The notes under the pieces are model-generated. The model did not search any database. It was not told the DNA's origin and worked only from the letters and a program-made list of their open reading frames with translations. A DNA stretch of 16,376 bases from Bacteroidales bacterium UBA4345 (lineage in GTDB: Bacteria > Bacteroidota > Bacteroidia > Bacteroidales > Paludibacteraceae): positions 15,640 to 32,015 of the forward strand of contig DGTD01000010.1 of NCBI GenBank assembly GCA_002396385.1, given 5' to 3'. The position numbers and the translations under genes were made by a program. Of the stretch, positions 7,183 through 13,970 are shown piece after piece (positions within the stretch are counted from its first letter, which is position 1; each line of letters opens with the position of its first letter).

Positions 7183-7929
7183 ATGGCACATAAAACTATC
7201 ATAATAGACGGCAAATTCGTACCTCCGGAAAGCCAGGTCCGATTAGTTGAGCCCGTAAGCAAGGCCCTAAACGACCTTGTAGGGCTGACCGAGCAATACG
7301 CTGCCGACTCAACACCCAGAAATTTGGACAAGATAAGCCAATATTGGAACAGGTTGGGGAAAGACATCCAATGCAACAACCGAATACTTCAATTTGCAGA
7401 GTTGTCTCCACAAATGCGCATCATAACGCGTAACCTCACCTTTTCCTATTCTATCTACGAGAAAAACCAATATGGCAACTCTGTCTACAACTACCAGCAG
7501 CTCATATTCAAAGTGTGCGACTTCTTCCGCCCGTATTTCCCAGATACCCGACGAATGAACATCGTGTTCGCAGGGCAGGCGAAAGACGGGTCGACCCTGG
7601 TGGCCATTTCGTTAGATGGTGCCGAGTGTCTGGTGGCACGGCTGTCGGGCTTTATCAACATTGACAAAGAGTATGTTTCCAGAAAACTATCAGGCACAAT
7701 AGAAAGGCGCTCTCCCCAGACAAACAATCTTTCAGAGGAGTTTGGACCGTCAAAACCAAACAACCCTGACGAGGCAATAATAGACGGTTTCCTGTTCAAA
7801 GGCAAGTTCATAGAACAATACCTACCGATTTACCGCATCGGTCTGTCAAAAACATTCAATTTCTGCGACGGAGTCGACCTACTCTACTACCCTTCGAAAG
7901 AAGCAGGCAGAAATATAGAGGAAGAATAA
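7183..7929 (+). CDS. Hypothetical cytoplasmic protein, 248 residues
   Basis: I do not recognise this protein. It has no signal peptide or membrane segment and is mixed in composition, so it should be a soluble cytoplasmic protein. Visible parts are an N-terminal beta-like start (KTIIIDGKF), a helical middle (about 20-115) with many Tyr/Phe/Asn residues, and a probable beta-rich section (NIVFAGQAKDGSTLVAISLD at about 126-145). A polar low-complexity linker follows at about 172-197 and the tail is acidic (NIEEE). Codon use resembles the neighbours, the frame is long and closed, and a perfect -7 promoter element lies upstream, so it is very likely a real gene. The ATG at 7183 is the first in frame; no Shine-Dalgarno is seen. 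It is monocistronic and convergent with the peptidase operon, sharing the hairpin at 7928-7967. It sits between two CarB genes but nothing links it to carbamoyl phosphate. Confidence 0.7.
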   Translation: MAHKTIIIDGKFVPPESQVRLVEPVSKALNDLVGLTEQYAADSTPRNLDKISQYWNRLGKDIQCNNRILQFAELSPQMRIITRNLTFSYSIYEKNQYGNSVYNYQQLIFKVCDFFRPYFPDTRRMNIVFAGQAKDGSTLVAISLDGAECLVARLSGFINIDKEYVSRKLSGTIERRSPQTNNLSEEFGPSKPNNPDEAIIDGFLFKGKFIEQYLPIYRIGLSKTFNFCDGVDLLYYPSKEAGRNIEEE

Positions 7930-7967
7930 AAAACACCGCCGGCAGCATATAAGCCACCAGCGGTGTT
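7928..7967 (-). terminator. Terminator between convergent genes, with U-tract on the minus strand
   Basis: AACACCGC (7932-7939) pairs with GCGGTGTT (7960-7967), with an inner GGC/GCC pair of arms (7941-7943/7953-7955). On the minus strand it is followed by U6 (A-run 7928-7933). It starts right at the stop codon of the plus-strand hypothetical gene and about 40 nt after the stop of the peptidase gene, whose operon it ends. A smaller hairpin TCAGAC/GTCTGA lies at 7979-7996. Confidence 0.75.
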
Positions 7968-8007
7968 ATAGACTTCATTCAGACAAAACAGTCTGAGCGG
8001 ACGTTTT

Positions 8008-9315
8008 CTAGAACTTCACAATTTTCTGAGTGAGTTTGAAATTAGCCGAGTTCAAAGCGAGCACATACACGCCGTTAGGGAAGTCGGTGATGTCTAATTC
8101 GAAATCGCCAGAAGCATTAGCAAAATGTCTGATTACACGGCCCTGCATATCCAGAACAGTGACATCGGCCTCAACCTCACCCAAAGTAACGATATAGCGA
8201 CCGGTAGAAGGGTTAGGAGAAACCGTGATGTCGGCAGCGCCATTCTCACGTTCAACCTCTTGGTCAACAATCTCGAACTTGCGGAGTTCGGCCTCGTTCG
8301 CACGTTTCTCTGCCTCGCAGTCGAAATGAGAGGTACGGAATTTAGCGCCCTGAGCAACTTTAAATCCCTTGGTCAGACGAATGGTCTTACCGCTGTTAAA
8401 AGTCACATTAGAGCCTTTTGCAATAGTGCCATTACCAATCAACAAATACATTGCTTCTTTAGTCACAGTTCCATTGAGGTAACCCTGAGTCACCACACCC
8501 CAGTCGGTATCGCGGCAGAAACGCCAAGGAGTATCGGAAGACCAGTAACGAGGAATGGTGTACCAGCTTTCAGCTGCGTTTGTAGGTTTAGAATTCCCAT
8601 CGTGGTCTTTCGCATAAACAAAGGCCTCTTCATAAGATACTGTACCATCATTATTATAGTCGGCATTTACTTTGGCCTTGCCAATATATCCCCCAGCCAA
8701 GGCCTCGTAAAAAGGACTAGAAAAAGTATCTCCGTCATTGGTACCCCACCCATAACGATTAGCAGGGGCCGTAGTAACAATTGTCACATTATTACGTTTA
8801 ATGTCATCAATAAACGAACCGCTGTAACAAGCACTAAGCACGATAGTCGCCTTTCTAAACTTAGTTGCTGAAAGTTTTTCCGACAAATACTTAGCGGTCA
8901 AAGAACTATTCCACAACGAGATATTATCAACACCACCATGGTCGATAACTGTAATAAAAATGTCGTTGCTTGTAGTGGAATTATTTTTCAAGAAATCAAA
9001 TGCCTGATCTCTATAAAACTCCGCGGAAGAAGCCCACTTGTCGTTCTTTCCATCGCCATCAAAGTCACAACCTAAACCATCTTGGCCATAAATTCTGACT
9101 TTATTTTTGTTGCAACCTTTAACATTTATCAAATATTGGTATGCCTTTGCGGCCTCTTGCATAAACCGCTCTTCGGTTCCTCCTATCAAAATAATAGCAT
9201 AGTCGTTACAAGTCTTTCCTGTCTTATCAAACCACTTCTTACAAGTGTAGGCTGCGGAAACTTGACTGACTGTAGCAGCGAATAGGAGGCCGATTGTTAA
9301 TAATCTTTTTCCCAT
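8008..9315 (-). CDS. Secreted C13-family (legumain/caspase-like) cysteine peptidase with T9SS sorting domain
   Basis: A 435-residue predicted secreted cysteine peptidase of clan CD. The signal peptide is cleaved probably after VSA (19-21). The catalytic part (about 38-260) has the two expected motifs: His126 in VIDHGG and Cys163 in LSACYSG, each after a hydrophobic strand, as in legumain and its bacterial relatives. A DxDxDG calcium-type loop occurs at 84-89 and a complete EF-hand loop at 219-230 (DYNNDGTVSYEE), so calcium probably supports folding or activity. Residues about 285-333 look like the stack domain often found before Bacteroidota sorting signals (IAKGSNVTF...GFKVAQGAKF). The last 70 residues (ITVSPNPSTG... 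FPNGVYVLAL...KIVKF) are a T9SS type A sorting domain, so the enzyme should cross the outer membrane and stay on the surface or be released. It is second in an operon 10 bp behind the tail-fibre-like gene, with its ribosome site on the upstream stop codon. The substrate is unknown. Confidence 0.88.
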   Translation of the reverse strand: MGKRLLTIGLLFAATVSQVSAAYTCKKWFDKTGKTCNDYAIILIGGTEERFMQEAAKAYQYLINVKGCNKNKVRIYGQDGLGCDFDGDGKNDKWASSAEFYRDQAFDFLKNNSTTSNDIFITVIDHGGVDNISLWNSSLTAKYLSEKLSATKFRKATIVLSACYSGSFIDDIKRNNVTIVTTAPANRYGWGTNDGDTFSSPFYEALAGGYIGKAKVNADYNNDGTVSYEEAFVYAKDHDGNSKPTNAAESWYTIPRYWSSDTPWRFCRDTDWGVVTQGYLNGTVTKEAMYLLIGNGTIAKGSNVTFNSGKTIRLTKGFKVAQGAKFRTSHFDCEAEKRANEAELRKFEIVDQEVERENGAADITVSPNPSTGRYIVTLGEVEADVTVLDMQGRVIRHFANASGDFELDITDFPNGVYVLALNSANFKLTQKIVKF

Positions 9316-9321
9316 ATCCTA

Positions 9322-9327
9322 CTCCTT
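9322..9327 (-). promoter_or_regulatory. Shine-Dalgarno of the peptidase gene overlapping the upstream stop codon
   Basis: On the minus strand AAGGAG lies 6 nt before the ATG at 9315 and shares its first two bases with the TAA stop of the preceding gene. It is the only strong Shine-Dalgarno seen in this window and suggests translational coupling of the two genes. Confidence 0.6.
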
Positions 9328-10105
9328 ACTTTTTCATTAATTCCATTTCAGCCTTGAGGGCCTTGTTTTCTTTTTCCAACTGAATCATGTGGAGGGTCAA
9401 CTCTTCCACTTTTTCCAAAAGTTTGTTGCTCATTTCGCTTACGCTCATACCCTTTTCAGCAAATTCAGAAGCGCTAGGCATGCCAGGGAGGTGTTTGTTC
9501 TCTTTAACGTAAGATTCCACTTCGCTGAGGCTCTTCAAGTTGTAATTGTCTTCGAACACATAGTCGGCAGCTGCAGGAAGTTCAACATTGATGTCCTTAG
9601 CATTGATTGAGCCAGCGTTCATAGCAGTCACCTCAATCTCGTTCTTACATGTGATTTTGCCCTTAACCGTCAGCGTGCTGTTCAAATTAGCGGCACCAGA
9701 CACATACAAAGAACCAACAGAAGCTCTGCCAGTAACAGTCAGACCGTTGCCTGAAGGAGAAAGTGTAGTAGAACCTACAGTAACACCACCATTGCTCCAT
9801 ACCTTAAGCGCATTCTTTCTGTTAGAAGTCAGAACGGTTAAAGGAATTTGTGAATCGGCAGGTTTAATAATAACGCTACTACCAGATGAACTTGATGATG
9901 CAGATTGTCCAAAAGAGATATTACCCAACACATCGAGACGGTAATTTGAAGTTGCGTTGGTACCAATACCCACATAAGCGTTATTACCAGCCGAGTTGTT
10001 TTTCGCAGTAAGGAGGTTGTTGTTGGAAGAGTTCCAATACTGTGCGTTTGCGAACTGTGCGGACATAGCAATAGCTACGCCAACCATTAGAGATTTTGCT
10101 TTCAT
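9326..10105 (-). CDS. Secreted tail-fibre-like protein with C-terminal coiled coil
   Basis: A 259-residue protein with a signal peptide (cleavage probably after ANA, 19-21). It then has the VGIGTN...YRLDVLGN motif (45-62) that opens many Bacteroidota fibre-like proteins, a Ser/Gly-rich stretch (68-77) and a repetitive Val/Thr/Gly/Asn region (about 105-175) that should form beta-helix or beta-roll turns. The end is the conserved block DYVFEDNYNL (181-190) with KENKHLPGMPSASE (201-214), followed by a heptad-like helix (about 222-258: MSNKLLEKVEELTLHMIQLE). That block is widespread in Bacteroidota surface proteins and resembles the region near S74-type chaperones of phage tail spikes, so a trimeric fibre is likely. 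The S74 peptidase itself is absent and there is no T9SS sorting domain. It is the first gene of an operon with the C13 peptidase. Function on the surface or in the matrix is inferred only. Confidence 0.78.
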   Translation of the reverse strand: MKAKSLMVGVAIAMSAQFANAQYWNSSNNNLLTAKNNSAGNNAYVGIGTNATSNYRLDVLGNISFGQSASSSSSGSSVIIKPADSQIPLTVLTSNRKNALKVWSNGGVTVGSTTLSPSGNGLTVTGRASVGSLYVSGAANLNSTLTVKGKITCKNEIEVTAMNAGSINAKDINVELPAAADYVFEDNYNLKSLSEVESYVKENKHLPGMPSASEFAEKGMSVSEMSNKLLEKVEELTLHMIQLEKENKALKAEMELMKK

Positions 10106-10131
10106 AAAAATTTTGAAATATTTAAGTGTTT

Positions 10132-10178
10132 AGTGCCGATTAATTCATACGCAATAATTTGGCACTCGGTAATTACCG
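10132..10178 (-). promoter_or_regulatory. Structured 5' leader of the fibre-peptidase operon
   Basis: Between the predicted start (about 10190) and the ATG (10105) the leader holds a perfect 12-bp palindrome CGGTAATTACCG (10167-10178). Directly next to it is a 6-bp inverted repeat AGTGCC/GGCACT (10132-10137/10161-10166). The palindrome begins about 12 nt after the predicted start, a position where a repressor would block transcription. Confidence 0.45.
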
Positions 10179-10196
10179 CGCTTTTTGTTTTCACTG

Positions 10197-10226
10197 CAAA
10201 TATAGAGTTTTTATTTTTCAAACAAA
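10197..10226 (-). promoter_or_regulatory. Promoter of the fibre-peptidase operon
   Basis: On the minus strand TTTG (10226-10223), an 18-nt spacer and TATATTTG (10204-10197) match the Bacteroidota consensus at every position. The leader would be about 85 nt. Confidence 0.72.
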
Positions 10227-10282
10227 ATAAATCAGCAATAATCTTATCAACACATTCGAACTTTGGAATAGGAGCCCTATAC

Positions 10283-10319
10283 AAAAAGACGACGGGCTGG
10301 AGTTCTGTCCCGCCCGTCG
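10283..10319 (-). terminator. Intrinsic terminator of the second carB
   Basis: CGACGGGC (10290-10297) pairs with GCCCGTCG (10312-10319). On the minus strand a U5 tract follows (A5 at 10283-10287). It lies about 26 nt after the stop codon of carB. Confidence 0.82.
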
Positions 10320-10344
10320 CCATATCAGTTAATTATAAATTAAA

Positions 10345-13300
10345 TCAATACTCCTGCCAGGTTTTAATCTGGATGTCTTTCTCACCCTTTTCGTTGAAAG
10401 CGCGGATGAACGCACTTGCCAAACGGGCATTGGTCATAAGCGGAATGTTATGGTCGATGGCCGAGCGGCGGATGCGGTAGCCATTAGAGAGTTCACGGTG
10501 GCTTTGGTCTTTAGGGATGTTGATAACCAAGTCGATTTTGTGTTCCGACATCAATTCCACCACGTTAACGTTACCATTGGCAGTCTCGTCTGGCCATGAA
10601 ACCACAGTCGACTTCACTCCATTTTCTTCAAGGAACTTGGCAGTACCGGCAGTCGCATAAATCGAGATACCCTTCTTGGCCAAAGTCTTGCAAGCGTCAA
10701 GCAGTTCAACCTTACCCTTGGCATCGCCAGAAGAAACCAGAACGCCCTTAGATGGGATACGGTAACCAACCGCTATGAGGGAAGTAAGCAGTGCCTCGTC
10801 GAAATTAGCGCCAATACAGCCCACTTCACCAGTCGACGACATATCGACGCCCAAAACAGGGTCGGCCTTGTGCAGGCGGGCGAACGAGAACTGTGAGGCC
10901 TTCACACCCACACGGTCGAGGTCGAAAGTGGAAGAATCGGGTTTGACAACCGGTTCGTTCAACATTATCTTAGTGGCAGTTTCAATGAAATTGCGCTTCA
11001 AAACCTTAGAAACGAATGGGAAGCTACGCGATGCGCGCAAATTGCACTCAATAACCTTCACATCGTTATGAGTGGCCAGGAACTGGATATTGAACGGACC
11101 GCTGATATTAAGTTCTTGCGCGATCTTCTTACTGATGCGCTTAATGCGGCGGGCTGTTTCCAGATAAATCTTCTGGGCTGGGAACACGAGGGTTGCATCG
11201 CCCGAGTGCACGCCGGCGAACTCGACATGTTCAGAAATCGCGTACTCGATAACATCGCCATTCTTAGCCACAGCGTCGAACTCGATTTCTTTTGCCCCCT
11301 GCATAAAGCAAGACACCACAACCGGATACTCTTTCGACACCTTGGCAGCAGCCTTCAGGAAAGTATGCATCTGTTCCTTGTTGTAGCAGACATTCATGGC
11401 AGCACCCGAGAGCACGTAAGAAGGACGGATGAGGACAGGGAAACCGACTTCGTCGATAAACGAGTCAATTTCGTCGAAGCTGGTCAGTTCCTTCCAACGA
11501 GGTTGGTCGATGCCCAGCTGGTCGAGCATAGCCGAGAACTTGTGGCGGTTTTCAGCACGGTCGATAGAGACCGGAGAAGTACCAAGCACAGGCACATTCT
11601 GGCGGTAGAGTTTCATGGCCAAGTTGTTCGGAATCTGTCCGCCCACCGATACGATAACGCCGTTTGGATTTTCGAGGTCGAGCACATCGAGCACACGCTC
11701 GTAGCTGAGTTCATCGAAATAGAGTCGGTCGCACATGTCGTAGTCGGTTGAAACTGTTTCAGGGTTATAGTTGATCATGATAGACTTGTAACCCAGTTTG
11801 CGTGCGGTCTGTACCGCATTGACCGAGCACCAGTCAAACTCGACAGACGAACCGATACGGTAAGCACCAGAGCCCAGCACGACAATAGACTTATCGTTCT
11901 TATAGCCGTAGTTGATGGAATGTTCCTGAACGCCATAAGTCATATAGAGGTAGTTGGTCAGTTCCGGATGCTCGGAAGCAACCGTATTAATGCGGCGAAC
12001 CGCAGGGAGGATACCCTGTTTTTTACGGAGTTCACGTACACGCAGCACCTCTTTCTCCATATTGCCGGCTGGGTCTTCCACATAACGGGCAATCTGGAAG
12101 TCGGAGAAGCCCATGCGTTTAGCCTCGCGCATCACATCGGCCGGAATGTCCTCAATCTTTTTGTATTGAGCCAAAACCTTGGTATAGTCTACAATATTCT
12201 TAAGTTTGTTGAGGAACCAGACGTCGATTTTAGTCAGCTGTTCGATGCGTTCAACGGTGTAGCCCTTTTCCAGCGCTTTAGCAACCGCAAAAATACGCAA
12301 ATCGGTAGGATGAGAAAGTTCCTTGTCGAGATCGTCAAATTCCAAATCCTTATTGCCAACGAAACCGTGCATACCCTGGCCTATCATACGGAGGCCCTTC
12401 TGCATGATTTCCTCGAACGACTTACCGATGGACATGATTTCGCCCACCGACTTCATAGAAGAACCTATTTCACGGTCAACGCCCACGAACTTGGTCAAGT
12501 CCCAACGCGGAATCTTCACAATAATATAGTCGACAGACGGAGCCACATAAGCCGAATTAGGAGTGCCCATTTCACCGATTTGGTCGAGAGAATAGCCTAA
12601 AGCCAGTTTAGCGGCAACAAATGCCAACGGGTAACCCGAAGCCTTGGAAGCCAGTGCGGAAGAACGGCTGAGTCGGGCGTTAATTTCAATAATACGGTAG
12701 TCGTTTGTCTCAGCATTGAAAGCATACTGTATGTTACACTCGCCCACAATACCGATGTGGCGAACCACCTGTTTTGCAATTTCCTGGAGCATGTGAATTT
12801 GCTCTTCGGAAAGGGAAATGATAGGAGCCACAACAATAGACTCGCCGGTATGTATGCCGAGCGGGTCAAAGTTCTCCATAGGCACCACCGTGAAACAATG
12901 GTCGTTCTTGTCGCGGATGACCTCGAACTCTATTTCCTTCCAACCCTTCAGAGACTCTTCAACGAGTATCTGCTTCGAGTGAGCCAAAGCGCTGTCGCAG
13001 AGTTCGCGGAATTCCTTCTCGTTCTCACACACGCCCGAACCAAGACCCCCAAGAGCGTAAGCCGAACGTACCATAACAGGGAATCCGATGCGGTTGGCCA
13101 CTTTGATGGCGTCTTCCATATTCTCGACCGCCTGAGAGACAGGAGTCTTGGCCTCGATTTCATTGAGTTTCTTGACAAAGAGGTCACGGTCTTCCGTAAT
13201 CATAATAGCATCGACAGAAGTGCCAAGCACCTTAACGCCATACTTTTCGAAAATACCCTTGGTGTAGAGTTCTGTTCCGCAGTTCAGTGCAGTTTGTCCG

Positions 13301-13566
13301 CCGAAAGCCAGCAGAATGCCGTCGGGTTGTTCCTTCTTGATAACCTCCTCAACAAAGTATGGGGTAATCGGCAAGAAGTAAACCTTGTCGGCCACGCCTT
13401 CGGAAGTTTGGATTGTAGCAATGTTCGGATTAATCAACACTGTGCTGATACCCTCCTCGCGCATAGCCTTCAAAGCCTGCGAGCCAGAGTAGTCGAATTC
13501 GCCAGCCTGTCCGATCTTCAAAGCACCGGAGCCAAGCAAAACCACTTTTTTAATACCTTCTACCAT
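10345..13566 (-). CDS. carB: Carbamoyl-phosphate synthetase large subunit, second stand-alone copy
   Basis: A complete 1073-residue CarB, the same length as the E. coli subunit. The first ATP-grasp half begins GSGALKIGQAGEFDYSGSQ (12-30) and has R127, R167 and metal ligands E294/N296. The second begins GSGAYRIGSSVEFDW (565) with E840/N842. HVEFAGVHSGD (780-790) is kept, and the C-terminal MGS allosteric domain runs from about 941 to 1055. By eye it shares about two-thirds of its residues with the CarB half of the fused protein, with near identity in the first 90. Both belong to the same animal-like type. There is no carA next to it. It may use a CarA from elsewhere, take ammonia directly, or be dedicated to the other of the two pathways (arginine or pyrimidine). 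All catalytic landmarks I can check are present, so it should be active. It is expressed from its own promoter behind a leader ORF and attenuator. Confidence 0.95.
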   Translation of the reverse strand: MVEGIKKVVLLGSGALKIGQAGEFDYSGSQALKAMREEGISTVLINPNIATIQTSEGVADKVYFLPITPYFVEEVIKKEQPDGILLAFGGQTALNCGTELYTKGIFEKYGVKVLGTSVDAIMITEDRDLFVKKLNEIEAKTPVSQAVENMEDAIKVANRIGFPVMVRSAYALGGLGSGVCENEKEFRELCDSALAHSKQILVEESLKGWKEIEFEVIRDKNDHCFTVVPMENFDPLGIHTGESIVVAPIISLSEEQIHMLQEIAKQVVRHIGIVGECNIQYAFNAETNDYRIIEINARLSRSSALASKASGYPLAFVAAKLALGYSLDQIGEMGTPNSAYVAPSVDYIIVKIPRWDLTKFVGVDREIGSSMKSVGEIMSIGKSFEEIMQKGLRMIGQGMHGFVGNKDLEFDDLDKELSHPTDLRIFAVAKALEKGYTVERIEQLTKIDVWFLNKLKNIVDYTKVLAQYKKIEDIPADVMREAKRMGFSDFQIARYVEDPAGNMEKEVLRVRELRKKQGILPAVRRINTVASEHPELTNYLYMTYGVQEHSINYGYKNDKSIVVLGSGAYRIGSSVEFDWCSVNAVQTARKLGYKSIMINYNPETVSTDYDMCDRLYFDELSYERVLDVLDLENPNGVIVSVGGQIPNNLAMKLYRQNVPVLGTSPVSIDRAENRHKFSAMLDQLGIDQPRWKELTSFDEIDSFIDEVGFPVLIRPSYVLSGAAMNVCYNKEQMHTFLKAAAKVSKEYPVVVSCFMQGAKEIEFDAVAKNGDVIEYAISEHVEFAGVHSGDATLVFPAQKIYLETARRIKRISKKIAQELNISGPFNIQFLATHNDVKVIECNLRASRSFPFVSKVLKRNFIETATKIMLNEPVVKPDSSTFDLDRVGVKASQFSFARLHKADPVLGVDMSSTGEVGCIGANFDEALLTSLIAVGYRIPSKGVLVSSGDAKGKVELLDACKTLAKKGISIYATAGTAKFLEENGVKSTVVSWPDETANGNVNVVELMSEHKIDLVINIPKDQSHRELSNGYRIRRSAIDHNIPLMTNARLASAFIRAFNEKGEKDIQIKTWQEY

Positions 13567-13600
13567 TTTTTATCTTTTTGTTTCTTGTCTTACCTAACTA

Positions 13601-13632
13601 TAAAAAAAAAGCGTCGGAACCAAAACCAACGC
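13601..13632 (-). terminator. Attenuator hairpin in the carB leader
   Basis: On the minus strand GCGTTGG (13632-13626), an 8-nt loop and CCGACGC (13617-13611) form a 7-bp stem with one G-U pair, followed at once by nine U residues (A9 at 13602-13610). It lies between the promoter and the carB start, 35 nt before the ATG, so it must be read through for carB to be made. It begins 6 nt after the stop codon of the leader ORF. Confidence 0.72.
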
Positions 13633-13638
13633 CACCAA

Positions 13639-13710
13639 CTAAAGAAAAAGGGAAACATCTGCAGATTCAACATCCACAAACGCAATCAATGTATGTCTAA
13701 CATCTACCAT
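13639..13710 (-). CDS. Leader peptide ORF of the second carB (23 codons)
   Basis: An ATG-started frame of 23 sense codons plus TAG lies between the promoter and the attenuator. It begins MVDVRHTL and ends ADVSLFL. There is no run of Arg or other regulatory amino acid (one Arg only), so starvation for one amino acid is an unlikely signal. Its last codons are encoded by a 15-nt pure pyrimidine tract (TTT CCC TTTTT C TTT on the minus strand, 13655-13641). A ribosome that follows RNA polymerase to the stop codon would cover the 5' arm of the hairpin 6 nt downstream. That is the layout of the enteric pyrBI attenuator, where low UTP makes polymerase pause in a U-rich tract and lets translation catch up. 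The function is inferred from layout only. Confidence 0.55.
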   Translation of the reverse strand: MVDVRHTLIAFVDVESADVSLFL

Positions 13711-13734
13711 AGATTCCCTTTGTCCAAATTTTTA

Positions 13735-13766
13735 CAAAAATAAGCACAATATGTTACCCTTGCAAG
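13735..13766 (-). promoter_or_regulatory. Promoter of the carB leader and second carB
   Basis: On the minus strand CTTG (13766-13763), a 20-nt spacer and TATTTTTG (13742-13735) fit the Bacteroidota consensus with one mismatch in the -33 element. The start would be near 13728, about 18 nt before the leader ATG at 13710. Confidence 0.55.
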
Positions 13767-13841
13767 ATAAAATATAAGCAATAAGCAAATTGTGGATAAC
13801 TTTCTTTCCCTAACACCGACAGAACCACCATAAAGCGAAAA

Positions 13842-13865
13842 TTCTCATTTAAAGAAGAATGAGAA
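13842..13865. promoter_or_regulatory. Inverted repeat just upstream of the promoter of the 13971 gene
   Basis: TTCTCATT (13842-13849), 8-nt spacer and AATGAGAA (13858-13865) are perfect complements. The repeat ends 7 bp before the -33 element at 13873, the place expected for an activator site. No T-run follows. The rest of the gap between the carB promoter and this site shows nothing. Confidence 0.4.
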
Positions 13866-13872
13866 CAATTAT

Positions 13873-13904
13873 TTTGTTCATATAATGTAATCACACTATA
13901 TTTG
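13873..13904 (+). promoter_or_regulatory. Promoter of the two-module secreted protein gene
   Basis: TTTG (13873-13876), a 20-nt spacer and TATATTTG (13897-13904) match the Bacteroidota consensus exactly. The start would be near 13911 and the leader about 60 nt. Confidence 0.72.
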
Positions 13905-13970
13905 CGTAATCAACACATCCTATTGCATTTAACATCAATTACTTTTATATTTATCAAAAATTAAAAACTT

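Noticed and set aside
8125..8871. 248-codon plus-strand frame opposite the C13 peptidase
   Set aside because: The peptidase on the other strand has a signal peptide, catalytic motifs and a sorting domain. The antisense frame has none and no promoter of its own.
12757..13743. 328-codon plus-strand frame opposite the second carB and its leader
   Set aside because: It is antisense to carB for most of its length, resembles the antisense frames of carAB, and runs through the attenuator and promoter. No protein family is seen.
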